Under the pieces are notes generated by a model that had not been told where the DNA came from, ran no database searches, and saw only the letters and a program-made list of their open reading frames with translations. A stretch of 64,000 nucleotides of DNA from Chloranthus sessilifolius (Eukaryota; Streptophyta; Magnoliopsida; Chloranthales; Chloranthaceae): the NCBI GenBank assembly GCA_021018995.1, contig CM037590.1, positions 42,038,287 through 42,102,286 of the forward strand, given 5' to 3'. Shown one piece after another: positions 35,190 through 47,018 of the stretch; positions within the stretch are counted from its first letter, which is position 1, and the number at the start of each line of letters is the position of its first letter. Both the position numbers and the translations under genes were made by a program.

Positions 35190-36061
35190 ATTTTTCTATG
35201 CCTTCGTCTTCGACTGCTGACATCATTAGTACCGCTGACGTCATGTGGGCGCAAGCCCTCCTGTCGAAACTTCACTGAAACAGGTCGGAAATCACAGGGT
35301 TTTGGTTAGATTTACAAGTGGAGCAACTTTGTCTCCTGGACTGAGAGCATCCGAGGACTCTAAGTCCCTCATCTTCATCTTCTTCCTTGGATTGACTGGT
35401 TCTTGTTCTTCCAAGGTTTCTAACACCTTATCTGCTCCTTATGATGTAAATCTCAGTCACATTGAGAAATATTGTGTGATTGAGATTGCTTGGAATCGAT
35501 GGTAGACATGGTGGTCACCCGAATCGTCGAAAACATCGCCCGATGTGTCTGAAACTGCATTGCAACGATCAGAATTGTGAGTTTTTTTGTGAGTATTCAT
35601 TTCGATTGAAGTTTCTGAGTTGCTTGTATACACTTTATTTACTTATTTAGTTGGGATCGACCACCGATATGAATTGTTTATGAAGTTTTGGGTCTGATAG
35701 GGATGTTGTAAATATCTCTTGGTTATGAGGTGGTTGTAGAACCACTGTTGGGGTTGTGTATCCCAATTTTGTGCCCAGAATTTCTCCTTGCCACAGAAAA
35801 ATTATTGCTGTTTTTTGGTTGCCGTAGAAAAATTTTATTCTCCTTTTATAGTTATTGTGAGCATTGGTTTGGTTGTCCGGGTTGAGGTGATTCAATTTGT
35901 GGACAACAGATGTTTGATTTAATGTCTGAATCGGCCCTTGGTGCTGTTTTGGTGGGGACACAAATTTTTGTTGCTTGAAAAGCCTGTGTAGGCATTCTCC
36001 CTGGTTGGAAGTTGTGGGTCTTCCATTGTTTGAATTACTTTGATTTCGGCATCACTTGATC

Positions 36062-37069
36062 ATGGACGAGATTAAATCCGGGATCGTTGCTGGGAGAGAT
36101 ATCTCTCACAACTTACAAATTACAACGAAAAAATTGAATGGGGCCAATTATCTTTCGTGGTCACAGTCTGCTGCTATGTACTTAGGGATGAAGAAAAAAT
36201 TGGGTTACATTTACGGGACTATCCCAAAACCTAAAGAAGATGATCCTAAGTATGCTGATTGGGAAAGTGACAATCTAATTGTCATGACATGGCTGCTACA
36301 CTTAATGCAACCATACATTAGTGATTCTTTTATATATGTCAGTGATGCTAAACAATTATGGGAGGCTGTGCGGGATGCGTTCTCGCAAAAATAAAACCTC
36401 ACAAAAATGTTTTAAGTTAGTGACAAAATTAATACTCTGAAGCAAGGTGATAAGACTATTGGAGAGTATTACACCCAAATGCGGAGTTTGTGGGATGAAC
36501 TAGCCCAGTATCAAGAAGAAGAACTGTGCAGTTCGTGTGTCAGCAAGGCTAGTAAAAGTATTGAAAGGAGGACAGTGTTTGAGTTCCTCAAGGGGGTTAG
36601 ACTTGAATATGAGAATGTTAAATCAAACATTTTAGGCAGAGAGGAGTGCCCTCCACTTGGTACCGTGTATGCCCTCCAGCATGAAGAGAGTAAGCAACAG
36701 TTTATGCAGATTCTTAGTAGTGATGAATCTGAGAGATCTGCCCTACCATCCTTCACTTCTTTTAGTTGTGGTGGAGAAAAATCTGGTGGTAGAGGTGGTG
36801 GTCATGGAGGTCGTGGGGCCTCTCCCGTGAAGAAAGAGAGAAATTATTGTGCTCTCATTATGGCAAGAAGGGCCATACTAGAGAAAGATGCTGAGAATTA
36901 CATGAGAAATCGAAATTCCTTTCAGGTCGTGCATTCCAGTCCTCCATTGAGGAAACTTCTAATCCAGTTGGTGGTCAGAGTATCCCTCCTACTTCAGCTT
37001 CTCCCCCATCTGATTTTCAAAGCTTACAGAGAGAGCTTCAGGATCTCCAGGGCCGCCTTCAGTGAATGA
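36062..37069 (+). pseudogene. Copia gag, broken
   Basis: Starts MDEIKSGIV and contains LNGANYLSWSQS and YGTIPKPKEDD, typical of copia gag. A stop at 36392 cuts the frame after DAFSQK, and the frame resumes with TIGEYYTQMRSLWDEL. The CCHC zinc knuckle near 36849-36890 is recoverable only in another frame (HYGKKGHTRERC). Its second Cys appears changed to Tyr, and a stop follows the last Cys. Confidence 0.8.
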
Positions 37070-37134
37070 CGGTAACACAAGGATAGACATCTTCCTCCCA
37101 CATAGCTGAGTCAGGTACCTATGGGTCTGCACAT

Positions 37135-38511
37135 GTGACCTCATCATCTCAATCCCCATGGATCATCGATTATGGGGCTACAAACCACTTGTCTGGTATG
37201 ACAGATTTATTTTCATCAGTGTCTAGTCTTTCTGATTCTATTCATATTCGCATTGCTGATGGATCCCTTGTTCCTGTAAAAGGCAAGGGGAGTGTTCAAT
37301 TAGGCACTTTGTCCCTTGACTCTACTCTTTTAGTTTCTAACATGCCTATGAATCTATTATCTGCCAGTAAAATTATCAATTCCTTATATTGTAGTGTGAC
37401 ATTCTTTCCATCATATTGTGTTTTCCAGGACCTGACATCGGGGACGATCCTTGGCCGTGGTACTGAAGAAAAGGGACTCTACCTCTTTCAAGATTTGCGT
37501 GGTCCATCTCCTCCTGCAGCTATGGTGGTTTCTGTGGACGAAGCTAGATTGTGGCACTTCCGCTGTGGTCATCCTCATATTAGTCATTTGAAACTTTTAT
37601 TTTCGGAAAAATTTCATGGATTTAATAGTAGTTTGTTTAATTGTGAGACTTGTCAGTTCTCTAAACATGTTCGCAATTCATATCCTTTGAGTGGTAGTAA
37701 ATGTGCTATTCCTTTTGAAGTCATTCACTTTGATGTGTGGGGGCCCTCCACTGTTACTGCTTTGAATGATTATCGTTATTTTGTTACTTTTATTGATGAC
37801 TGTACTCGACTCACTATGCTCTTTCTTATGCGCATCAAAGATGAAGTTGCCTCTATTTTTCCTCTGTTTCACAGACTAGTTAGCACACAATTTCATGGGC
37901 ATGTTAAAGTTCTTCGATCGGATAATGGTGGGGAATATTCCTCTCACATTCTCCAATCCTATCTTCAGTCTCATGGAATTGTGTCACAAACTACTTGTCC
38001 TTATACCCCCCAACAGAATGGGGTTGCTCAGAGGAAAAATATGCATCTTTTCGAGGTTGCTCGATCACTGTTGTTTGATATAAAAGTTCATAAATATCTT
38101 TGGGGTGAAGCTGTTCTCACCGCTGCCTACCTCATCAATCGAATGCCTACACCTATTCTGGAAGGACATTCTCCCTTCCAACTTGTGTTTCCTCATCAAC
38201 CTCTGTTCTTGGTGCCACCACGTATCTTTGGTTCCTTATGTTTTACTCATATCCCCAATATTCAGCGAAGTAAACTTGATCCCAAGGCCACCAAGTGTAT
38301 TTTTATTGGGTATCCCTCTTCTCAGAAAGGTTATAAGTGCTTTGACCCTCTCACTCGTCGTGTAATAGTCACTATGGATGTCACATTCTTTGAGGGCACT
38401 CCTTTTTTCCGTCCTCCGAGTCCTCTTCAGGGGGAGAAACAATTAACAATGAAGAGCACTCTGAGATGTTTAGAGCTTTACCTATGGGAGATGGTGAAGA
38501 TTGTGAAGTAG
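37135..38511 (+). pseudogene. Copia protease-integrase, inactive
   Basis: The protease motif reads WIIDYGATNH where DSGA is expected. The integrase has the HHCC finger (WHFRCGHPH ... CETCQFSKH), a first Asp in FVTFIDDCTR and a second in LRSDNGGEYS. At the position of the catalytic Glu the sequence is GVAQRKN rather than GVAERKN (codon 38029-38031). The frame ends early through a frameshift before the RT. Confidence 0.85.
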
Positions 38512-38734
38512 ATGATGATGTTGTTGAGCCACAAAAAATCGAACCCACCTTTGATAAATATGGAAAGGGAAAGATGTATGTGCGAAGGAACAAGAAAAGT
38601 ATCGTTAAAGCCACTGCGCATGAGAATGTAGATGAGTCACCTTCTTAGAATATTGACCAGGATCCCTTACCCGAAGAGGGTCCTCTTGTTTCTGATCTTC
38701 ATCTACTCATTGCTCACAGAAAACTTCCTAGATC

Positions 38735-39436
38735 ATGTACTCGTCATCCCATCAATATGTGTCATATCATAATCTCTCATCATCTCATTATGGTTTTATT
38801 TATTCTCTTGATTCTATCACCCTTCCCTCTACTGTTTCTGATGCCTTGTTGCAGCCAAAATGGAAGGATGCTATGATTCAGGAGATGAATGCTCTGAAAC
38901 AAAATCAAACATGGGAAATTGTTAAACTCCTAGAAGGAAAGAGAGTTGTTGGTTGCAAATGGATATATACAGTTAAGTATAGACCTGATGGTACTGTCGA
39001 CAGATATAAAACAAGACTGGCAGCAAAGGGGTACACTCAAACACAAGGAGTTGATTATCAGGACACCTTTGCACCTGTAGCCAAGTCCAACACAATCAGG
39101 GTATTGTTATCTCTAGCTGCCCACAAAGACTGGCCACTAACTCAACTTGATGTTAAGAATGCATTTCTTCATGGTGATCTCAAGGAAGAAGTCTACATGG
39201 ACCTTCCTCCTGGATTTGTAAAAGGAGAGAAGGGAAAAGTGTGCAGATTGAAGAAATCTATCTATGGATTAAAACAATCCCCAAGGGCCTGGTTTAAAAA
39301 ATTTAGTGATGCTATTATGAGAATTGGGTACCGAAGAAGTCACTATGATCATACTCTATTTGTAAAAAGGGGGATCAAGATGATTGCCATATTAGTCTAT
39401 GTTGATGATATCATGATTATGATAGAATTCCTATGA
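38735..39436 (+). pseudogene. Copia reverse transcriptase, 3'-truncated
   Basis: Contains VVGCKWIYTVKY, LAAKGYTQTQGVDYQDTF, QLDVKNAFLHGDL, SIYGLKQSPRAWF and the catalytic YVDD box at the very end. The frame then stops a few residues later, so the C-terminal RT part and RNase H are missing. Confidence 0.88.
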
Positions 39437-41098
39437 GCTTATACTAGAGGAATTAACATGAATAAGAATGACAAGTAATAAAAGTTATGCATCCATGCAT
39501 TAATGATAAGGCTGAAGAGATGGAGAAGGTCTTTAAATTTAAGCTTACTACTTAACTGAAGAGAAGTTATGTGAAGGTTAACGTATATACTAATCGAAGG
39601 ATCAGAGAAGATTAGGATAATGATTAAGAAAGAGATATCCATGTCTATTATGTATGTCGATTCATGAGCATTAATTGTACAATAAAAATGACCACACATG
39701 AAATTAGGGTAGAGACGCAAACCATAATGTTTATTTAAATTTAATGCTATGTTTCAGTTTCATTCTGTTGCTTTACTCATTATTTATGTCACATATTATA
39801 TCTTTGTTATTGCTTGATTTTATAAGTTAGTTTGAGTTATGGACATTTTCTATTAGCCTCATCATGCCCAGTCCATACCGGTTTACTTAGTAAACTGACC
39901 CATTGTTTGGGATTCCAGGGAGTACAACTATACATGGAGTGGATGAAGTAGATGCTTCAATGATTGATGGAAATCCAGATTTGAGCAAAAAAGGATTTGA
40001 AGTTTAGTTGATAGGTTTTTCTTTATGCATTAGGAAGGATCTTAAGATATTTATTTCAGATTTATGTAATTTAAAGAGTAAGCATACAATTTGATATAAT
40101 AGGTTGTTATCTCATTATTTAGTATTGCTCTCATGATGATGATATAAAAAGAAAATTTATGCGTGCACTTTTAATAATTATTTTTCCGTTGCGTTTATAT
40201 GCGGATCTTTATGGATTAATTGGTTTATTTAAGATCATGGATATGTGATGTAGTCTGATGTCTCCAAGTGAGCGCATTGATCCAGTGCGTGAATTTGGGG
40301 TCGCCACAAGTCCCCACCGAAACGAAAATGAAATTCAATATTTTGATCCTTGCATTAGGGTATTTTTTGTGTAAGATCACCCAATTTCTGATTTTTAATC
40401 TGTTGAGGTCCACCAGTATTTTGTCACTATAATGTATTTCCTTGCTTGCTTTTGCTTATGTCTGTATGGTCTTCGGTGTTTTAGAATTTAATTAGCACAC
40501 ATTATTGATTATGCTGCTCTATCTTCTAAGGATCCTTGTGCTATTTTGTGTTCTTTATATTTGGTTCTGTTCCAGGTTTTACTTGTACTTTTATTGGAAG
40601 GAATTTTTGTTCTTGGCATTTTTATTGGAAGAATTATGTGCTATGTTCTGTTCTTTATATCTGTATGGTTGAGCTGTTCTTTAACTTTGATTTTAGTTCA
40701 TGCTAACATCTTAGTCAAAAGAATGTGCATTCTTACTTGCACTTTTTTTCTTTTGGGTTCACATGGCTTATCAGGAGGAAATGAATGGGGAAGAGAGGAA
40801 GTAAAAAAAAAAAGATGTCACTTTTCTTCTGGGTCCACATAAATGGATAAGAAATTCATGTAAAGGTGAGGAAAAGAATTTCCTAATGGATTTGAAGTTA
40901 ATCCCCCTCTCCACCCTCGAGTTGAGATAAGTGAAAGAGATTGGTTGAAGTTAAAGCCTATCATTTGAATCAGGCAACAACTCCTTCCTTCTAAGATTCG
41001 TCATCCAAAATTCTTGCATATAAAACAAATTTATATATGAGTTGGTTCTCTTAGTTCTGTTGTAAACAGTTTCATATGCATCTCGTTAAATAAACAGA

Positions 41099-41100
<2 letters not shown>
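39437..41100. other. Intergenic, nothing recognised
   Basis: AT-rich; a short CCCCACCGAAACG repeat fragment at 40305-40365. No coding evidence for the open frame near 40546-40842. Confidence 0.45.

Positions 41101-41157
<57 letters not shown>
41101..41157. repeat. (TA)n microsatellite
   Basis: About 57 nt of uninterrupted TA repeat. Confidence 0.95.
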
Positions 41158-41161
<4 letters not shown>

Positions 41162-41575
41162 CCTCTAAAAGCTTCCCTAATCTCGATTGGATTACTGGCA
41201 CATGCATCATATCATAGATTTCTCTGAGATTTCAATGGAAGGTCTCCGCAACTCCCCAGTCAAAGATACAGTAAAATAAAGAGTGGATAAGAATTTAGCA
41301 CTGCTGTGTAACAAAGAAACCCATATTTTAGTAGGTATTGGTCCTTGTTCTTGTGTTATACAGACAGCTCGAGTTGCTGAGGAAGCGTGTTCGTTTTTTC
41401 TTTTAGAGGTGGTTAGTGCAGGGAAAACAGCCCCGTAAGATGTGAGCTGAGAAATAACTATAGTTTGGATGATTTTTTCTCTTGTGCATGCTCAGAGGCT
41501 TTGAGAATTTGCTGTGAGGGCTGTAATTGGGCCTGATGCATTCCTCAACTTTCCTGTGAACAATTGCCACCATTT

Positions 41576-41578
<3 letters not shown>
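41158..41578. other. Intergenic, nothing recognised
   Basis: No supported feature between two TA tracts. Confidence 0.4.
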
Positions 41579-41623
<45 letters not shown>

Positions 41624-41937
41624 TCCAAGACCCTACATGGAGCTTCATGTGACGCTTGTAACACTATTTGATGCCACATAGAGTACAGGTGCACTACTTA
41701 GATCATCTTTGAAAAATAATTTTTTTTTAAACTTATCTTTACCATGTATTTTTTTAGAAATAAAATTTGGACCGTTGAAACTAATCCAAGTTTGACTTGT
41801 GCTTTAAAAATATTTTTTTGATTTTTTTTTTTAAATTGATCTAAACAACGCACCTGTACTCCACGTGCAAAATGTGTTTTGAATGTCACGTGGAGCTTGG
41901 AGGACGGTCACCGTCCTCCATTGCAGGACCTAACCGG

Positions 41938-41992
<55 letters not shown>
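41579..41992. mobile_element. Foldback MITE inside a TA tract (Micron-like), copy 3
   Basis: A (TA)n tract at 41579-41621, an element at 41622-41942 and another (TA)n at 41943-41992. The element has the family words CATGGAGCTTCATGTGACGC, GTTTGACTTGTG, CACGTGGAGCTTGGAGGACG and GTCACCGTCCTCC. The left arm is more diverged than the right. Confidence 0.72.
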
Positions 41993-41995
<3 letters not shown>

Positions 41996-43728
41996 TAACA
42001 ATTTCCACCCTCTTCATCAGTTTCTCCATTAGATTTGATCTTATTTTTTGTATTTTCTCCTACGAACATCACATATAGTATAATTCGTTAAACTAGAATC
42101 AATACATTATTTAGAAAAAGAGCAATCCCAAAGATTTAGAAATCGATGTAACTTTAAGAAAAGCATATTTTAGGTAAAGGTCGCATCTAAAATGCATAAA
42201 TCTAAAGAAAATTACATGTCATGGCGGTGCACTTTATCATGTCACAGGAATCGAAGAATTATTTCACTTCTAAAGGTCACTTCCACTGCAACTTGAACAG
42301 AAACTGGTTTAGTTCAGAGCATTTTTGCCCAGTTTTGAACTGGTTCTCTTCAGAATCAGTTCCGTCTAGAAATTTGTTCAGTTTAGAATTAGTTCAAAAA
42401 AAATGAAGTAGTTCATTTCTAAGCTGGACTTCTTTCTGAAACTGAACTGAACTGTTTCAGTTCAGAGCATTTTAGCCCAGCTCTGAACTAGTTAAATTCT
42501 GGAACAGAGTATTTAAAACTAGCATATAGACGTATCCAGGTATTTAAAATTAGCATATGAAAGTATCCAGGTATTTAGGCATGCAACTAAGTTCTTAACT
42601 CACTTACTAGTTACTACAGGCGAATCATTTAGAGTAGTAGAAATGTGGCATAAGAATTGATTGTGGTGGAAAGGCAGAATTAGAAGTAAATTGATGATGC
42701 TAAGTAGGATCACCCTTAGGAGAATTATAGTAGGAGGAGCTAGCTGCATATAGAAGAGATGCTTAGAATTGGTGAAAGTGATGTATGCTGTGCTTCCTAG
42801 TTTCTACATTAACGACCCAAGTGGTAATTTCTTTAAAGGGTTGAGTTGGTGGTTCAATCAAGTATCATGTATTGGTTAATCTGCTATGAGATGAAGAAAC
42901 TTAAAAGTTGAGACATTTAACCTGATTTTTATTACTTACAAGAGCATAATGATCTTTGGTGTTACCCGGGAACTTAGTTGGGTGCTCTAATAGGCCGGAT
43001 ACCTCATTCTCAAAAAAAGATCTTTAGTATTTGATCTACTCAGGGACTGCAAAGAGCAGGATTTTAGTTCTACGCATGATGTTTTATCGCTAGTGCAGTT
43101 ATAATCTGCTATCTATAATGTCTGCTGGTTCAGTTTAGAACTATAGTCTATGGTGGTGAAATGCATATCTGTTATTGTTATCAATATTTGTACTGCTTTA
43201 TATTTATTACTTCATTGAATATTGTTTTGCAGGTATGAGAATGTGTTCAAAGTTTCATCTGTTCTCCCCAACAGTTGTCATGTGATTAGGAGCAAACTGC
43301 AAAATGAAAAGAAGCTGTTCCATGGAATTTGGCAAATTTTATATGCTTGGATTATTAGGCAGATCTTTCAAGTTGTTCCAGTGTAAGGAAGAAAATCTCT
43401 CATAAGAAAATGCAATAGGTGATGTCATTATTTCAAGAAGCTCAATTTGATAAAATGTTCTTTATTTCCATTTTTCTGATTTCCTCCCACTTTTTTCCAA
43501 TTTTCTTTGTTCCAGGTTTATCTAATTAAAGGTCCAAGCGTCTGCTGCATTATCTTGCTACACGTTTAAGCTGCAGGTTTTTTGTTCTCCTTAGCCCTGA
43601 AGGGGTATATGCTACTCTGTCATTTGTAGTTTCTCCTTTCCAATTAACTAAACAAAGCAATTTGTGCCATTAACTCAAAATGGCTTTCAGATACAAAATG
43701 TTACGTATGATATGAGCCTAGTTTACAG
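41993..43728. other. Intergenic with short repeats
   Basis: 42290-42500 repeats CAGTTCAGAGCATTTT and CCCAGYTCTGAACT words. 42508-42572 is a 33-bp tandem duplicate (GTATTTAAAAYTAGCATAT). An open stretch at 43232-43386 was not recognised. Confidence 0.45.
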
Positions 43729-43744
43729 ACACACACACACACAC

Positions 43745-43795
<51 letters not shown>
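43729..43795. repeat. (AC)n-(GT)n inverted microsatellite
   Basis: (AC)8, then GTATAT, then more than 40 nt of GT. The AC and GT blocks are complementary, so this can form a hairpin with 16-bp arms. Confidence 0.92.
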
Positions 43796-43796
<1 letters not shown>

Positions 43797-43955
43797 ATAC
43801 ATATATTATATAGGGAAGCCCTCAACAACCAGGTGGTTATCCATCATAAAAGAACGTTTGATTCCCATTATTACCCACAACTAATGAGCAGCAAGGTGGA
43901 AACAAATGAAAGATGAGCAAGGGCTTGTTAAGCCACTATGAAAGATGTTTGTTTT

Positions 43956-44043
43956 ATTTTTTTGATAGGTAAGTTGAACTTGAACCTGCAACCTTGAGGT
44001 TGCAATATTGTCAACCTTCCATTGTTCTACAGGCCCAAGCCCC
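43956..44043 (-). mobile_element. tRNA-derived SINE, copy 1
   Basis: On the minus strand: GGCCTGTAGAACAATGGAAG (box A-like), AACCTCAAGGTTGCAGGTTC (box B-like GGTTCAAGT), then TTACCTATC and an A-rich tail. Matches 44621-44709 and 57966-58054. Confidence 0.65.
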
Positions 44044-44620
44044 ATTATGAAATTATTTATTTATTATTATACGGTCCCTGAAATGTTGACCATTTAATAA
44101 TAACTAAATGTAGTATCATTACTCTAACCAAATCAAATTGAGAGTTGGTGCACTAGATAGGGTATAGGGAACCAATCTTCATACTTTTAAGAGATCAAAT
44201 GAGAGTTGAAGCACCAAATCTCTCTCTCTCTTAATGCATATCTTTAAGAGATAAATAAATTAAACGATTATAAGTGATGGCCACTAAATAAAATGTGGAT
44301 TTGGCTGGTGAATTCTATTAGGCTACAAAACTCCAATGAAAAATAAGTGGTAATACAAGCAGAATCAAATGACTACTTGTTTTATGATCTTAACTGTCTA
44401 TCAAGTAATAAATAATGTTGATATGAGTGCTTGAAAAGATTATATCACTACTTAAATAGTAGTCTAAAATATTTTAATACATAAATGAATGAATATATTA
44501 AAAAGAAATCTTTCTATTTTGTGAAGTTTCCCAAGGTAAATGGCAGCAGCACAACTACAAATGATTCTTTTCCCTAAAAATTTTAGATTGTCAACAAACA
44601 TGAGAAAAAAAGTAGGAAAC

Positions 44621-44709
44621 AGGGCTTGAGCGTGTAGCACAATGAAAGGTTGACATTATTTCAACCTCAAGGTTGCAGGTTCGAGCCGAATTTTCCTATC
44701 CGAAAAAAA
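44621..44709 (+). mobile_element. tRNA-derived SINE, copy 2
   Basis: AGGGCTTGAGCGTGTAGCAC with box A-like sequence, GGTTGCAGGTTCGAGCC containing box B, then TTTTCCTATCCG and an A run. It has no cloverleaf, so it is not a tRNA gene. Confidence 0.68.
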
Positions 44710-44779
44710 GGAAACACAGAGAAATTTTCTTAGAGAGTATTTCCAGGATTGCTTTTCGTATAAAAAGCATAGCCTAATG

Positions 44780-45160
44780 TTGACTTATTTTTTTTGGACA
44801 CGGTATACCAATTTAGACTTGGACTAATCCCTGCGGAGTGTAGTGTCCCACTTGTGCCAGAATTCCACATGCTCACTACACCCAGTTAACAGAGGGGGGT
44901 CATTTTGAACCCACGATCTTGGGGAACAAACCCAAGTTGTCAACCATTGCAACAATCCCTTGATGGTCACAAGATTTCAGCATCAACTATAACTGAACCT
45001 GAGATTTATTTTCTGTCTTAGCCAGGAGGATTGAAGGGAGCTAACATTCCACCTTCTACAAAGCCAAACACTTCAAAGATCATTGCGGAGACACAATTTG
45101 AACGCGTGACCTCAAGGTTATGAGCCTTGCGAGCTAACAAACTGATGTACCCCACGCTGA
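44780..45160 (-). mobile_element. Possible further SINE-like fragments
   Basis: On the minus strand, TTGACAACTTGGGTTTG, GATCGTGGGTTCAAA (44890-44945) and CACGCGTTCAAATTG (45085-45105) resemble box B surroundings of tRNA-derived repeats. Ends are undefined. Confidence 0.3.
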
Positions 45161-45489
45161 AGAACTGGGAATTAATGGAGGAACACGGATCGGATGTTCC
45201 CCTCTACCGGATCTATACAATAGAGTAGCCCATTTATAGAGAATGGCGATGGTTTTAGTTAGAGCTATTATACGGTACTACATGTTTGAAGTTTGAGCTA
45301 ATGAAATTTGAGTCTAGTTTGTGTGTAAACTAAAATGTAATGAAGGGTTACACTATATTTCTTGAGATTGTTTGCAAAACAAACAAATTTCACATGTAAA
45401 ATGCCTGTTCTTTTAATTGTTAAAAATGATTATAAAATCACCATAACTACTTTTTTTGTTAAAAAGTAGTTTGTCTATGACCATTGCAC

Positions 45490-45600
45490 ATATTTTTTTT
45501 TTGATTGGTAACGTCGTAATTTCATTAAGAAAATAGAAAATACAACAAGATCAAGCGGGGCGAGAAGCTCTGGAGCGAAAAAAAAAAGGAAAATAAGAAA
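45490..45600 (-). mobile_element. Possible LINE 3' tail
   Basis: On the minus strand the sequence reads CTTAATGAAATTACGACG, TTACCAATCAAAAAAAA, a common ending of plant L1 elements. Nothing of the coding part is recognised. Confidence 0.4.
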
Positions 45601-45789
45601 ACAGAAAATGGAAAAACAGGGGCCCCCCTAGCAGAAATCTAGGAGGAACCCAGAGAAGCAGCCAACAGCAACGGAGGGCTTAAGCGGCCGCCAAGTGCAA
45701 GGTAGAAGACCGCAGCTCCAAAGAAGAGGAAACCTCCTCAGCCAGAAGACGATGACTCTTGGCCAAGCCTTTGAACATTCGATTATTAC

Positions 45790-46580
45790 GTTCCCTCGGC
45801 CACAAAAGAAGAAATCAACTAAATTCTATGAGGTACCGTCAACTAATCTATCTTTGATATCCGCAATTCGAGCACAGCGATTACTTGATGATGGTGCTCA
45901 GGGGTATATTACTTTCGTGCAAAGTAAAGATTGAGAAGTGAAGACACTTTCACTTTCAGATGTACCAATTGTCTGTGAATTCCCTGAGGTGTTCCCTGAT
46001 GAGTTGCCAGGCTTACCTCCTGATAGGGAAGTGAAGTTCGCCATTGAGTTAGCTCTGGGTACCGATCGATTATCGAAAGCATCGTATAGAATGGCACCGG
46101 CAGAGTTGAAAGAGCTCAAGGAGCAATTGCCAGAGCTTCTTGATAAAGGTTTTATTAGACCGAGTGTGTCTCTGTGGGGGTGCACTGGTGTTGTTCGTGA
46201 AAAAGAAAGACGGTTTGATGCGCCTCTGCATTGATTATCGTCAACTCAATAAACTGACGATCAAGAATAAATCTCCGCTCCCCCTAATCGACGATCTCTT
46301 TGTTCAGTTACAAGGAGCGCGTTTCTTTTCAAAAATTGATCTACGATCAGGATATCACCAGATGAAGGTGAAAGCTGAAGATATTTCAAAGACAGCTTTC
46401 CGAACGCGCCAAGGTCACTACGAGTTTCTAGTCATGCCCTTCGGGTTGACCAACGCACCTGTTGCATTTATAGACTTGATAAATCGAATCTTCAAATCTT
46501 ATCTTGATCAGTGTATCGTGGTATTCATCGACGATATACTTATTTCTTCAAAAACAAAGACATTACAGAAGCCCAGAAGG
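45790..46580 (+). pseudogene. Ty3/gypsy reverse-transcriptase fragment (Del/Tekay-like)
   Basis: Contains [49 protein letters not shown], then in another frame [46 protein letters not shown] and the catalytic [13 protein letters not shown] at about 45932, a frameshift near 46195 and loss of everything after the RT palm make it a dead fragment. No LTR is found next to it. Confidence 0.88.
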
Positions 46581-46685
46581 AATCAAGAGATTTGCCAACT
46601 TTCCACAACCATTTGCATGGTAAGGCTTTATTCATGTTGCCAAGGTTATGAATGTGGCCCCCTCCCGCCCATCTTGGGAAGGTAG

Positions 46686-46868
46686 ACCCGGTCCCAATGG
46701 AGCAAGTGAATTTTGGATTCACTTGCAAAAATTACAGTAGTTTACAGGTGCACTTTTTGGCGAAATTTATGAACATTTTGCTGCTTTTACTAGTACAACA
46801 TTACTTGCAATTTTTGGCATTATCATGAAACTAACATCCCCTAACTCTATTATGAATAACTAAACCAC

Positions 46869-46924
<56 letters not shown>

Positions 46925-47018
46925 ATACATACAATACTAAATAAAAATAAATTACATATTACACTTCATCTTGAATAATACTTGTACATCTCAATGGAAG
47001 GAAATTTCCTTTAATAAG
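46686..47018. other. 3' flank of CslE with a (GA)n tract
   Basis: (GA)n at 46871-46921, read as (CT)n on the gene strand. No clear AATAAA on the minus strand was found. Confidence 0.5.
46871..46921. repeat. (GA)n microsatellite downstream of CslE
   Basis: About 51 nt of GA repeat, roughly 100 bp beyond the CslE stop codon. Confidence 0.95.

Larger units (their letters stand above)
34931..39436 (+). mobile_element. Truncated Ty1/copia retrotransposon
   Basis: Order: 5' LTR (34931-35176), primer-binding site, gag, protease, integrase, reverse transcriptase. This is the copia order, with integrase before RT. Sequence similarity stops just after the RT motif YVDDIMI at about 39420. RNase H, polypurine tract and 3' LTR are absent, so the element lost its 3' end by deletion or interruption. 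Several stops and frameshifts disrupt gag and pol. It cannot move by itself. Confidence 0.9.

Noticed and set aside
40546..40842. 98-codon hydrophobic frame
   Set aside because: Leu/Phe-rich translation of T-rich DNA; no family signal and no neighbouring exons.
43232..43386. Possible last exon of an unknown gene after an AG acceptor
   Set aside because: The 50-residue frame matches nothing I recognise and has no upstream exons.
44621..44709. tRNA gene
   Set aside because: Box A and box B words are present, but no cloverleaf or acceptor stem; it matches other SINE copies with A-rich tails.
46580..46685. Continuation of the gypsy polyprotein
   Set aside because: Similarity ends right after the FIDDILIS box; the remaining residues do not fit the reverse-transcriptase thumb.
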